A DNA stretch of 64,000 nt from Paroedura picta (taxonomy: Eukaryota > Chordata > Lepidosauria > Squamata > Gekkonidae), in the NCBI RefSeq assembly GCF_049243985.1, contig NC_135384.1:14876501-14940500 (forward strand), given 5' to 3'. Each line of letters opens with the position of its first letter. The first letter of the stretch is position 1. Below, one piece after another: positions 21,201 through 32,530 of this stretch. The translations under genes and the position numbers were made by a program. Below the pieces are notes generated by a model. That model saw only the letters and a program-made list of their open reading frames with translations, ran no database searches and was not told the origin of the DNA.

Positions 21201-24200
21201 TTGATCCTCTCCCCCCCTTCAAGAAAACAAAGAAAGAATCTCCATTTGCCTCCCCCCCCCCATCTTCTGAGCCTCCCTAACCACATGCAGAAGACTTTCC
21301 TGTTTCAATGGGTAGGGCGGGAAGAGGAAGACCCGAGTTCAAAGCGATCTGAATTCAACAGGATTGACAATGGAATAAACAAAGTAAGTGCAGACTCTGC
21401 CCTATTCTTCCTCTCCCCACAACAGGTACCCTGAGAGGTAGGTGAGGATGAGAGAGCTCTGAGAGATCTGCAACTGGCCTAAGGTCTTCCAGCTAGCTGC
21501 AAGTGGAGGAGAGGAGAATCAAAGTGTGTTCTCCAGATTAGAGGCCCCTGCTCTTAACCTCTATACTAGACTGGTGTTCTTAGGAAAATAACTTGGTTTA
21601 AATCACAGGGCCATGAAAGCTAACTGGATTTATCATAGACTAGCTTTTCCATAATTTTCCTTACCATGTTATTGTTATTGTGAGAATTAAACGGTGGTGA
21701 GGAAAATCATGTTCTAAGCTAATTTTGGGAGAAAAGTGAAGCATTAACATCTAAAGAAAAAATGATTCAATACACCCATCTGTCTTACTCAGTACGAGGC
21801 AAGGCATACTAACAACCAATAGCCAACATCTTACCATGTGATTAATATGAGTCACCAATGGCTACCGATGACTGAAGCCAAAAAAACTGATTGAGCCCAG
21901 AGTCCGTCTCTGCCCAGTTTCTGCAAATTGCCAGAACCCTGAGTAGCCACCACACAGCTTCCTTGAATTATTTCCTACTGCAACAATTTTGAATCTTGAC
22001 CAACTTTCTTTAGGGTGACACTAGTAAGGAGAATAAAGTAGGGAAAGGTGTGGGCCAGGGATAGGTCAAGAATGAAATCTCTATTCTTCCATAGAGGTTT
22101 TCTGGGGGACCTTGTGCAAGTCAATTTCTCTCAGCTCATTCCACACAGAAACCATTTATGCACTGGGAACTTCACTGCCCCAGCTCCCATGCAGGGGCCC
22201 AAATCGGGGGCAGATGAGGCGCACCAGGCCAAATGCTCCCCCATGTGAGTACAGGAAGAGGTGGGGCAACTTGCCATGGCTAATACTCCAGCCTGCAGCC
22301 TGACGTGAAACCTCCAGTGTGTAAACGGTCACATTAAGTAATGCACTTTCAAAGCATTTTAGAAGTCACTATTCCAATTTAGTGCAAGAAAATTCAGCTG
22401 CAAAAGCACATTGAAAATGCATGATCCAACACATGAGGAATATTGTGGGTATACATGAAGATATCCCACCTGATTAAATGTTCTGTGCCAAACAATTTGA
22501 TCATCATGAAGGGTCAATTCTTCACCTGGAGAAGCCCAAGGATCAAGACTTCCAACTTTGAGTCTAATGAAAGAGCCATTAGGGAAAGTGACCCAGTTTG
22601 TCACATCAAAATCACCTTTCAGTTCCCTGTTTTCATTAAAATGTATTGTTTCACCAGCACTGTTGTTGAATGTGATGCTTCTTAAAAAAAGATTAATCTG
22701 GTTGAGAGAAAAAAAATTGTAAGCAATTTCTTGAATTTCCATGGTAATCCATATTATGCCTTAAAGATACTGGGACAAATAGCATTCTGTGCTACCCTGA
22801 GAAGACAGTGGTGCTGTTATTCAGTGATAATAACGCAAGGTTGGGTTTAATTAACTGTTAACTTTTGGCTTGAGACAGAACTCTCCTAAAGTATTAGGGT
22901 CACTATTTGGTACCGTGCCAGAATGAGACCCAGGGCACTTTAGTTCATAGGTCCTTTAGCGAGTCTTGTCTGGTGAATCACATATGGACCTTCCTTCAGA
23001 GGTTTCCTTTGGTTATGATTGTTGATCCCTGTGTTGCATTTGGATGGCTATAATGCACTCCATGTGGATCTGCCTCTGAAGGGTGCTCAGATATTCATCT
23101 TGGTTCAGAAATACTTTTAGTACACTAACTGCAGTGGTTAGCATCCTACCATGATGGAATGAGCAGAATTAAATGGGCTGCTGTTTGTTATCATACAGCT
23201 CCTAGTGACTGAAGATCAAGCCTAGAGGATTTTTCCGCAACATCTCATAAGTGCTGTATGAACATGTGAATGTCTATGAGGTGCTAACATCTCACAGAGC
23301 CAGAGAGCTTTGACTGACAGGCTGCTCAAAGGGATTGGATAGGTTAGTATTAGTTGAACAGAAAGACTTGGGAAGAGAACACAATTTAGCTCAGACAGAA
23401 CAATTACTGCTGAACTCTGCAGAGAGTTTAGCATGGACTAAGAGCATTTTATCACAGACAGAGGACTGGGAAGGCTTGCAAGGAGCAGTGGAAGAATTGG
23501 AGAAGATCCACATTTGGGCCAGGTAAAGGGATTTAGAGAAGTAATACTGATATAAGAGAAATGATAGGGAAAGCAATTTTTGAGGGTGTGAAGGAGGTGA
23601 GATCAAGAAACTGTGTTACCTAAAGGACTGCATGAACCCAGCTCTTGAGTAAACATGATCTCCAGCAAACCAGATCTGTGTGCCTTCACAAACAGACTGA
23701 AGATTATCTACAAACAATTGCTTGCTATGAGACATTTTTTCTTCACTGATTTCCTCTGCTTATTGATACTGTAACAATCTCAGAGTTCTTTATGATTTTA
23801 TATGTTAGGTGATCTGTCCTTGTATTGGGTATATATCTGGAAAACTGTTTGAAAACCTGGACATGGATTCATGCGGTACAAATATTTAAAATGTCATAAA
23901 AATTGATGTGAAAAAAACAAAGTGTCTTTGTGATGTATAGTTTGAGAAGCAATTACCTGCCAAGGTAGCACATTAGTGAAGTATAAATTTTTCCCTTTCT
24001 CTCTTGGTCTTCGTTGAGATCCGAGCTCTAAGATGGCATGCCAAGTTTGTGCCACTGCATAGACAGCATTGTACACATTATAGCTGTGGCCTGTCATGCT
24101 CATTTCAAACAAAACGACTGGAATAGAATCCAGCTTCTCCTCTCCAGTGCACATTTTTTTGCTGTCCCCATGAAAATCAGGATTCAATGAACAACCAAAT

Positions 24201-26763
24201 GCCTGCTCCCAAAAGTTCTCAATAAAACCATCCCCTTTTGCCCAGGAGGGGCTTATGGACTGCAGAAATGTTTTGAATCCGGGTGGCTCATTGGAGTGAA
24301 CAGCAAGGGATAGGGCACCATGGAAGGTGTCTACATCCCAAGCCCTTTGGGCAGACACTGATTCAAAATCCCAGTGGCATGTGACGATCCACACCTTATG
24401 CAGGGGAGGAAATAAATAAAATGTTCCTAAAACCAACATTAGTCGCAAAACGAACATGGATGAGTTTTCTCCATATACAAAATGCACATTGGCTTTGGTT
24501 TGACTGAGAACAGCTAGATTTTCTATCTGCATAAAAAGGACATCCACCACCTCCTGGAAATACGTCTGTTGTATTAATTTTACAGTGAAATCAAAACAGA
24601 TGCCATTCTCAGACAGCATTGGCACCATGATCTGCATGAACTTGTCCCCACTGTCATCATCTGCAACAAAGAGCACAATCCATGTCCATTGGAAGTGGTG
24701 AAATAACCTGATAACTCCCATATACTGAGTGGCTTCATTTGGGACCATTTGATACAAAGAAGACACTGGTAGTTGGTTACTATGTGCTGACATGAATGAT
24801 CCATAAGCCAGCTGGAAAAAAGTATATATATATATTCAATATATATTTATTTATTTTCAATTTAGAATGAAACCATTCAGTCATGTGTTAGCAGCATGGA
24901 ATTTCTACACCAACCTTCTATAGATGTCCTACCTGATTTATCTTGTATTTGGTGACAATGGTGGCTATATTTCCAGACATTTCTGAATTTAGTCCTCCAA
25001 CAACGGCAATCAATTTGTTCTGGGTATCACACTTGAAATTGGGGAGAAACTTGTGCTGTGAAGAAAGCAAGCTCAGGGTGGCTTTATAGGTCATCCTTGC
25101 CAGATAGTAGTTGTTGAGAATGTGGAAGCCCAAAGTGATGTTTGATAAGATGTTGGGATTCCCATTGATCTCTTTGACAGCAAAAACCATGGCCAAGTTA
25201 TGCTGGTAATTCTTTAGTAGTGATCTATAAAGAGTTATAGATGTAAACCAAGTGGTACAGATATGTCTTCCATTATTGCTCAAAAAATACTGTGATGGTT
25301 TTTGCATGTACGATGGAATCGTGAATATGAAGAAGGGGCTTTTATTGACTTACACCATAGCTTTGCACTGCAAAGACAGAACTATACAGCAATACTGAGT
25401 GACAATATTTCAGGGACTGCTTTTCTTATGAGGTAAATTGGAGCAACTGAAATGAGAAAAATGTTTTCCCATGTTATATGCCAGGGCAACCTGCTAATTT
25501 TTAAAATGCCTCGGGATTGTTACAGATGTACATAACTCGAATTTCCTTATTTGCTATATTATCACGTAAATAATCTGAATGAATTAAATTTCAATGGATT
25601 TCTGTCTTTGTTTTACGCATGATGAAATAAAGAAAACTACCATTTGGGAGAATTTTGGGGCACCAAATTTGACCACCACTGTCAATTCCCCTTTTGTATT
25701 CTTGCTCAGATGAAAAGGTGTTTAAATATTCCTGTTATATTGCCCCGCTGATACAAAGACTGTGAGGGAGAGATATAGCATCCGTCTTCGATGAAAAGCA
25801 ATGAATGATGATGGCATAATCGTGACTGACTCCTTCATTTATGGCCCAGGGCACTTTCCAATTGACTTCACATGTCCTGATCTGCCCTCCAGGTCAACTA
25901 CCAAGGTCATATTCCACTTACCAAACCTCATACCGAGATGTTGAGGGTAAGAATTCCCTGTCAGTTGCAACACTGGTCTATTTTCTGTTTTCTAACTCCA
26001 TTTCCTTTCCTGCAATCTTGGTCCATGTTCTGGTCCTCCTTTTCCCTGAATAAAAGAGGGCTTTTTGTTCTTCTTTATACCTCAACCACTCTCTCCAGGC
26101 AGCACTCTGCCATGAATACCACAATGATGTATATGAGCCAAAGTACATGCCATGGGGAGAGAAGTTCATTCTTCTTCTTTCTCCTTCACTGTACCTCTCT
26201 CTGCTCTTTTTGCTATCTTCTAGGCATTGAATGAATGCGTACTTCTAACCTTGCAAGCCAGGTTCAGTTCTGTGCTCCTCTACATGCAGCCAGCTGGGTG
26301 ACCTTGGGCTCGCCACAGCACTGATATAGCTGTTCTGACCAATCAGTAATATCAAGGCTCTCTCAGCCTCAACTCCCTCACAGGGTGTCTGTTGTGGGGA
26401 GAGTGAAGGGAAGGCAATTGTTAGCCACTCTGAAATTCATTCGGGTAGAAAAAAGCAGCATATAAGAACCAACTCCTCTTCTTCTAAATGGGATATTCGG
26501 TAGGAATGAATGGCTTACATAGGTTCAGAAATGAACAACTGTGTTGGCTGCTCTTTGAAGGAGGGAGTCTCGAATGCATAGAAGACTTGAGAAACAATCT
26601 CACCCACAACAAGGTCACCAGGTTGATAAAACGCATGAGGAATTGGAAGAAGGTCAATAGCTGTGGTGCATTGAATGGGATGCTTCTGGCATACGGCAGG
26701 GCACAAGAATAAAAGCAGCAGCAGCAGAACCAACATCTTTCTCATGAACCTCTTTCCCTTCAT
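17303..26763 (-). CDS. VMN2R: V2R-3: intact vomeronasal type-2 receptor, 881 aa
   Basis: Exons on the minus strand are 26519-26763, 24933-25224, 23957-24811, 22470-22697, 20533-20659 and 17303-18201; they total 2646 bp (881 codons plus stop), all open and in phase. The signal peptide is [20 protein letters not shown]. The flytrap domain runs to residue 540, the nine-cysteine linker follows, and the 7TM exon ends RRKLLVKKK. Exon 1 and the 285-codon exon 3 group it with V2R-2, but intron 5 and its LTR-like element are shared with V2R-4. The gene therefore has mixed ancestry. Introns carry a TTC-tailed SINE (intron 1), a TAA-type MITE (intron 4), and in intron 5 a BovB-tailed SINE, the LTR-like element and a 0.6-kb unclassified insertion. 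Expected to act at the microvilli of vomeronasal neurons; the ligand is not inferable. Confidence 0.9.
18204..18235 (+). repeat. Short (GA)n at exon-6 acceptor
   Basis: GA-rich, interrupted by GGG and AAA. It is the polypyrimidine tract of V2R-3 exon 6 on the minus strand. Confidence 0.9.
18597..18842 (+). repeat. Duplicated LINE-tail-like block (copy 1 of 3)
   Basis: Shared with 30605-30860 and 52190-52470 in intron 5. It ends in GTGGGAGTGGCACGC and an AAATAAATAAT run, like L2-type LINE 3' ends. It predates the split of V2R-3, V2R-4 and V2R-6. Confidence 0.5.
18999..19280 (+). repeat. tRNA-SINE with BovB-like tail, full length
   Basis: tRNA-like head with A box (GTGGCACAGAGTGGTAAGGC) and B box (GGGAGTTCAATCCCAGC), and a BovB-like 3' end. 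A perfect 13-bp target duplication TATATTTATAATA flanks it (18986-18998 and 19281-19293). Absent at the same site in V2R-4, so a young insertion. Confidence 0.9.
19296..20005 (+). mobile_element. LTR-like fossil in intron 5 of V2R-3
   Basis: About 0.7 kb with a TATA-like CCTATATAAG early and a GCTGTGGCC region near the end, as expected of a solo LTR. The same insertion is in V2R-4 (31017-32064), while V2R-6 has the empty site near 52617. No internal genes. Family not assigned. Confidence 0.5.
20533..20659 (-). CDS. VMN2R: V2R-3 exon 5
   Basis: 127 bp encoding [16 protein letters not shown] and ending MFSDQI. The donor is AATAG/GTAGGA. Confidence 0.93.
20805..21395. mobile_element. Unclassified 0.6-kb insertion in intron 5 of V2R-3
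   Basis: Absent at the matching place in V2R-4 (near 32665). Its two ends are loosely inverted: TGCACTGAGCTTTTATTCC near the left and, reverse-complemented, TGCACTTACTTTGTTTATTCC at the right. This suggests a DNA transposon. It contains C-rich tracts at 21145-21262. Boundaries are approximate. Confidence 0.35.
22148..22330. mobile_element. MITE of the TTATGCAC family
   Basis: Ends ACCATTTATGCACTGG and CCAGTGTGTAAACGGTC. The interior matches the copy at 56690-56862. An ACA flanks both sides. Absent at the paralogous sites in V2R-4 (near 33510) and V2R-6. Confidence 0.75.
22470..22697 (-). CDS. VMN2R: V2R-3 exon 4
   Basis: 228 bp, [16 protein letters not shown] to HRTFNQ, all open. Donor GTGGGA. 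Confidence 0.93.
23957..24811 (-). CDS. VMN2R: V2R-3 exon 3 (ligand-binding lobe)
   Basis: 855 bp, 285 codons, [17 protein letters not shown] to NVLPWQ. Donor CAG/GTAATT. It differs from V2R-2 mainly in scattered residues. Confidence 0.93.
24933..25224 (-). CDS. VMN2R: V2R-3 exon 2
   Basis: 292 bp, from [13 protein letters not shown] to YKINQ. Acceptor CTTTATAG, donor ATCAG/GTAGGA. Confidence 0.92.
26235..26488 (+). repeat. tRNA-SINE (TTC-tailed family) in intron 1
   Basis: Body contains GCCAGCTGGGTGACCTTGGG and ends CAACTCCTCTTCTTCT. The 5' head is partly lost. Confidence 0.75.
26519..26763 (-). CDS. VMN2R: V2R-3 exon 1 (signal peptide)
   Basis: 245 bp from ATG ([14 protein letters not shown]) to donor CCTAT/GTAAGC. 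Inner methionines at positions 7 and 10 are alternative starts and still leave a hydrophobic signal. Confidence 0.9.
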
Positions 26764-26870
26764 TCCCAGATGCCTGCTTGCAAGTTCTCAGCATTTGTTT
26801 TCTTCTGACATATCATGGATCAGCAAATGAATCGGCCAGTTGCTTGAGGTAGCTGAACCTATAAGGGATA
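26764..26870 (-). promoter_or_regulatory. Conserved block upstream of V2R-3 start
   Basis: The same block as upstream of V2R-2. On its far side about 340 bp present in V2R-2 are missing, yet a pyrimidine-rich run ending CCCTTATAG/G is still present. This favours a splice-acceptor role. Confidence 0.45.
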
Positions 26871-27143
26871 AAATAGGAGATTAATTATGGAACTCAGGTG
26901 AAATCCAGCTAGCTCTTCCACTAAGTTTTCCCCAGGTCCCTCTATGCTACAGCCCCTACCTCACAAGGCATTTGCCCATGTGGGACCCATGATTCTCAAC
27001 ATATCCATAATAAGGGGGGGGGGTTAATTCCTAAGGGTGGATCAGTGAGGACATTGTGGTGGTAGAAAGGTCCTTCACATCACAGCCTGTTTCTGGATAC
27101 CACAGAGGGGCTTCAGGAGAAAAGACAAATGGAGGTGCTTTAC

Positions 27144-27250
27144 CTTTGCACCCTTGTACAGCGCAATCATGGCATTTCTCCGTGGTCTGCAAATCAGGTC
27201 TAATCCCACTGATGAAAGCGGGGTAGTCTGGGCTATCCAGCACAGAATGA
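27144..27250 (-). other. Possible upstream non-coding exon of V2R-3
   Basis: 107 bp between TTGTTTTCCAG and GCAAAG/GTAAAG on the minus strand, the same as 12625-12731. Function unproven. Confidence 0.3.
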
Positions 27251-27479
27251 CTGGAAAACAACTTACAGATAAATGAACAGTCATGCGGGGCTTGCAGTAT
27301 CTATGCATTGAAGCCCTGGAAATTTACAGAGATTTTATGCACAGTGATTCCCGTCACCTCCCATGTCCCTTGAAATTTCTTGTCCAGCAACCCAAAAACT
27401 GTAATTACTGGGCATGCCTTCCTAACTATAGCAGTGCTGATGGTCTTATTTTGGTCTCAAAGGGCAGTTGGAGTTGGCA

Positions 27480-28090
27480 CAATTTAAATTAGTATGTATG
27501 GATGGAATTGTAATAATTTAACAAGACAGCAGTTTAAAAAATATAGCCTGTCATTATACCTGGTTTGGAGAATTTAGGCTTTTTCTGACATTCCCAAAGG
27601 ACCAGGGAATGCAGTTAGACTGTACTAATAATGAAAGATTGTCATGGCATTATCCTCTGTTATTCTTTAATGATCCTTAGCTGAATTTTACCATTGAATC
27701 TGAAATCAATCTATACCAGTGGCTAAAGAATCAGAACTATGAAGTTCCCAACCTCCAGCTAGAGGGCTGGTGGTCTCCCAGAATTACAACAGTGATCTCC
27801 AGACTTCAGAGATTAGTTTCCCCAGAGAAAATGGCCACTTCAGCATGTGACTTCTATGGCATCAATGTTTGTAGGAAGCTCCATTCACTTCCCACATTCT
27901 GCACTTCTTGGGCCCTGCCCTAAAATCTCTAGGAGTTTCATTTGCAACCTTAAGGTCACCTTATATCTAATGATCCCAATGAGGTGTTCTAATAAACTAC
28001 CCCATAGCCTTAAGACACCTTAAAATTAATTACGCATTTCACCTTGGAAATATAGATCTCTACTTTAAAACAAAATAACTTTGTATTGTG
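27480..28090 (-). repeat. V2R upstream-flank block, copy 3
   Basis: Paralogous to 12950-13560. The AT-rich sequence that follows to 28980 matches 13560-14467. No gene seen. Confidence 0.7.
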
Positions 28091-28984
28091 ATAGGACAGG
28101 AAAGATTTGTGAGGAGAATATGATTCCCAATGTTTCCTTTGAGTAGATTCATCCTTCCCAACTTGCATATCAAATAATTCAATAATTTTACTACTTAATC
28201 TAATGTAATATTTATTTTTATTTTGAAAGAAAAGCAAATGTGTTTTAAAACTATGATATTAAAAATCTAACACACTTTACACAATTTTAAATGCAAATTG
28301 TATCATTTTATAACATCTGACAATGCTTGCACATGGGGTTTTCCAATAGCTTCAAGAGTACATCCAGCTGCTATGGTGTTGAGAGATATACTTGCTCCTT
28401 GGTTACGCCAATGCATTGAAACAAAGAATCGAATTTTATTTATAGTCATTTAAGCCAGAACAATAAATGCAAAGTAAAATGTTAACTGGATTTAAAACTA
28501 AGACTCATAAAAGCATAATTACATAGTAATTTATACAGCATTTGCAAACTTATGACTATTATAAAAATGCGCCAAAATTTAGTTCCCTATGAAATTTGTG
28601 TGCATCTTAAAGGTGGCAGTACAGAATTTAGTGGTTCAGAGGGTAGTTCAGGGGTTCTTAACACTTAAAAGTTTTTTTATCTTTTCTTCTGCTGTCAGAT
28701 CCAAATACCTCTTTAGTATAATTTGTATTGCATTCTCACAAACTATATTATAACTGGGGCAGTGGGGTTAAAAATATTCTCTTTTTTCGGCCTGATTTCT
28801 AGGGCAGGGGCATAGTCTCTGATAGAGGGATATTTTTTTTATATCGGCCCTCAATTACTCTGTTTCCTGTGTTCAAGATAGTAGAGATAGGTGGTGGACC
28901 TTTTACATATTTGTTCCTATCTAGACCAACAGATTGAAAACATATCAAGATACTTTTTTTCTTTAGCCCAATATCTTATAGCTC

Positions 28985-29100
28985 GTTGTAATGTTCACAA
29001 CTGCAGAGTTTTTAACTTTCAAGATGGATTTGATTCTGTGCCCCCCCCCCCACCATGTAGCCACCTGTGTCACCTTGTGGCTTTCTACAGCACTGATAAA
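28985..29100 (+). repeat. Truncated tRNA-SINE at a deletion junction
   Basis: SINE-like sequence (GATTTGATTCTGTGC to CACTGATAAAGCTG) runs directly into 3'-flank sequence homologous to 17097 onward. About 2.5 kb present between V2R-2 and V2R-3 is missing here. Confidence 0.65.
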
Positions 29101-29319
29101 GCTGATAAAGAAAAATTAAATGTATTTTATAGTGGAAAAATGCCATGTTTGGGGTTAGGGTCAAGACATTTTGGGCAATGCCTAAGAACTCTGACTATGT
29201 GTTACCATTCAGGAAAATCATGGTAATGAACCAAACTACCAGTTTATATATATATATTTTGCCTTGAGGATTTAATAATGGATAACTGTCCCAGACAAAT
29301 TGTTCCAGTGAATACTTCA

Positions 29320-30221
29320 TCAATATTTCTTATTTACAAGAAGCTTTCTGTCATTGAGTTGAGGCCTCAGGACAATGATATAAATTTTGGGGGGAAAAAT
29401 GCAACCAAGTAAGCCTGCACTAGAGATTAAGATGGAGAAGATCTCCACAGCTACCATATATTTCCCTTTGGTGCTCAGGTAGCTGGGAATAAAAGACAGC
29501 CAAACACTGCAAAAGAGCAACATGCTGAAAGTGATAAACTTGGCCTCATTGAAACTGTCAGGCAATTTCCTGGCTAGGAAAGCCACCATGAAGCTGACTG
29601 TAGCTAGGAAGCCCATATAGCCCAGGACACAGAAAAACATGGCAACTGAGCCCTCATTACATTCCAGTATGATTGTCTCCTTCAATGAATGCAGATCCTT
29701 ATCTGGGAATGGAGAGGAAGTACTGATCCAAAGAATACAAATGCCTACTTGGACAAGGGAGCAAGAAAGGACAAGAGAATAGGCCTGTCTTTTCCCCACC
29801 AATGGCCTTAGCCTAGAGCCTGGTTTGGTAGCCACAAAGGCCAGAACCACAGTGAGGGTTTTGGCCAGTACACTAGAAATAGCTACTGAGAATATGATGC
29901 CAAAACTTGTTTGTCAGAGAAGGCAGGTCACTTTTCCAGGCTGCCCAATGAAGAGCAAGGCAGAGAGGAAGCAATGAGCAAGGGAGATGAGAAGAAGATA
30001 GGTCAGACTGCGGTTGTTGGCTTTGACTATAGGGATATCCTGGTGCTTCACAAATGTTCCAAGCAGCAAAGCTGTGATCAGGGAGAAAGTAATAGCCATG
30101 GTTGCTAGGAGGGCTCCTATGGGATCTTCATAAGAAAGGAAGCTTACATCCTTGGGGACACATTGATCTTTGTTGTAATTGGAATACTGATCTTGTGGAC
30201 AAATCACACAGCTATCCATGT
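29320..30221 (-). pseudogene. VMN2R: V2R-4 exon 6 (7TM) with TGA
   Basis: 902 bp. [20 protein letters not shown] to TCLL is open, then TGA at 29914-29916, then the same frame stays open from QTSFG to [11 protein letters not shown]. Confidence 0.92.
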
Positions 30222-30222
30222 C

Positions 30223-30262
<40 letters not shown>
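30223..30262 (+). repeat. (GA)n at exon-6 acceptor
   Basis: About 19 GA units forming the CT tract before CTCCAG of V2R-4 exon 6. Confidence 0.95.
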
Positions 30263-30266
<4 letters not shown>

Positions 30267-31016
30267 TATATTATTTCCAGATATCTCATATTTTTATACC
30301 CAATAGTCAATCCCAAATCAGCTTACAAAACCCTTTTTCATTCCTCACAACAGAAACCTTGTGCGGTAGGTTCTGCTGAGAGAATTCTAAAAGGAATGTT
30401 TTGCAAGGTCAACTCTACGAGAACTGTTACCAGGCCAAGGTCATCCACATGGCTGCCACGGGAGAAGTATAGAATATCTCTTTTCATCATATTGTAGGAA
30501 TTAGATTTTCTGGATTTCACTGAAGGAATGTTTAGTACTGAATAATATTCAGTTCTGACAGAACTGCAGGAGCTGTAAAATAGGGCTTTTCTGCTATGTC
30601 TTTCATTGAGGCCAGGGCAGGTAAGATCGGGGGCCCCTCCATAGGCTAACCCAGGATATCAGGCTCAACATCATAACCCCCAATGCGGGATGCTGTCTGG
30701 TTTGGATTGGGGTACGATGGATTTTTATTTTCACCAGGTATATTGGACTGTATTTATGTGTTGTATTTCTTATATGTTGGGTCCTAAGGGATTTTTATAG
30801 GGAAATGTAACCTGAGCCTCAGGTGGGAGTGGCACGCTTGTAAATAAATAATAAATAATAAGTGACCCGGGTTTTGGAAATGAGGAGGAAATCTCAGTGA
30901 TGATTTTAAAAAGATTCACAGTCCCCATTAAATATATAAAGATAAAATGTTGGCCACAGCCTAAAGACTGAGCTGCAGAAAAAGTTTTATGTTTTAAATA
31001 CTAATATTTATGATAA

Positions 31017-32064
31017 AACAACGCCCTAGACTTACTGCAGCTGATGGTTGGCATAGTGGAGGAGGTGCTCGAGAGGGACACAACTGCCTCAAAGGTCCAC
31101 TAGGGGCGCGTGCTGCGAGAACACAGCATCAAAGGCAATGCAGGAAGCGTGGCGCCTATATAAGCTGCCATGTTTGCGGGTTCTACTCTCTTTGCCATGG
31201 GACACTGCAGGAGCAGCTGCCCTTCCTCCCATCCTCTGTTGATGGGAACACAGACTTGTTCAGAGATTGAAGTGCATGTTTCACCATCAATATTTTTTCA
31301 CAGTTGTGTGTTTGTGTGGGATGGAACCTGTTGGCAGGGAATCTAGTGTGGGACTCCCTGGTGTTTGGGGCCCCCCTAAGACCCATTATGCACGGCCGCC
31401 GAAACGGCGATTTCAGGTCACATGGAAAACATGGAGGGGGAAGAAGCAAAGCAAACCATTTATGCACGGGACGGGACACAACGGCAGCAAAACCCAGAGT
31501 AACCGATTATGCATGCGGTGATCCCGGCGCCAGTTCACCCGGAAGCTGTGCTTTCTTCCGTGTTTCACTAACGCGGCTTTTTCTGCAGCATGCACTGAAT
31601 CTGTGGCCGGTTGCAGCTGGCTCCGTGCGTTATCAGTGATTTTAGTCTCCGCCATTCCACCCTGAATGTGCGCTATCCCCATACCCCCGTGCATAATGGG
31701 CCTTAGAGGCAGCACATACATGAGCATGGCTTACCCAGCAAGGAGGCCAGAGGCTCATTTGCCAGGCGGCCTGAGGGCAGTCAGCTAAGTTTGACACCCA
31801 CTGGTTCCCCAATATAGTTTGCTTCACTAAGTGTAGGACTTCAGTAGGCAAGGGGAACTCCTCTCCCGGCTGAAAATGGTGCAGGTCCCCAGGGTACCTC
31901 TAGACTTTGTGGTGTTTTGGTGCAGTCTTCTGACTGCTAGGTCAGGCTCCCTCTCTCATTCTGTGCCAACCCTCAAGTGAGGAGGTAATAAAGCTATGGC
32001 CTTGTTTATACCCAACATTGGTGTGTCACATCCTAATCCAGCAAATAATGCCCTCCTACAGGTC
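31017..32064 (+). mobile_element. LTR-like fossil in intron 5 of V2R-4, with nested MITE
   Basis: The same insertion as in V2R-3, with TATA-like CCTATATAAG and a late AATAAAGCTATGGCC. Split by the MITE at 31380-31702. The intron-5 site in V2R-6 is empty. Confidence 0.5.
31380..31702. mobile_element. TAA-type MITE (TTATGCAC family), 323 bp
   Basis: Terminal inverted repeats GACCCATTATGCACGG and CCGTGCATAATGGGCC (15 of 16 matching), flanked by TAA and TTA. The V2R-3 copy of the host LTR-like element (near 19656) is the empty site with a single TAA. Inside, TTATGCACGGG and TTATGCATGCGG repeat the terminal motif. TWA target sites point to the PIF/Harbinger group. Confidence 0.85.
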
Positions 32065-32403
32065 AATCAGGTGCACAGATTAAAATTCAAAATATTGATA
32101 TTATCTATCCTATATATTACAATCAATAATTACACATGGAACATTTGAGGAAGTAAAAGCATGTGTTTTAACCCTAAGCATCTTCCCTGATGGTCAAATA
32201 ATTTCAAATGTTCTTAAGCAATAAATTAGCATAAAATTGGGGCTTGATAAAAAAAAACTACAAAGTGAATAATAAACAAGCAACAAGAAAAGGCTATGCC
32301 CAGACTCTAGATATCAAGTATTTCATGAGCCGTGAACTTATTTTGGGTCTAGTTGAATATAATTCTGTGTATGATTGACATCTCTATTAATTCTGTTTCC
32401 TAC

Positions 32404-32530
32404 CTATCTGTTCAGAGATCATCCCATCTGGACACGGAACACAGTCATAGCAGCAAAATTTCGTTCCCTCCTTCTTTTGTCGGCTGGAGCCAGGAAGGCA
32501 GTGCTCATTGCACACAGAGACTGGTAGAAC
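32404..32530 (-). pseudogene. VMN2R: V2R-4 exon 5
   Basis: 127 bp, open: [16 protein letters not shown] to MISEQI. Donor GATAG/GTAGGA. Confidence 0.9.

Noticed and set aside
31010-31639. Open frames of 80-110 residues on the plus strand
   Set aside because: They run across an LTR-like fossil and a MITE; no recognisable protein.
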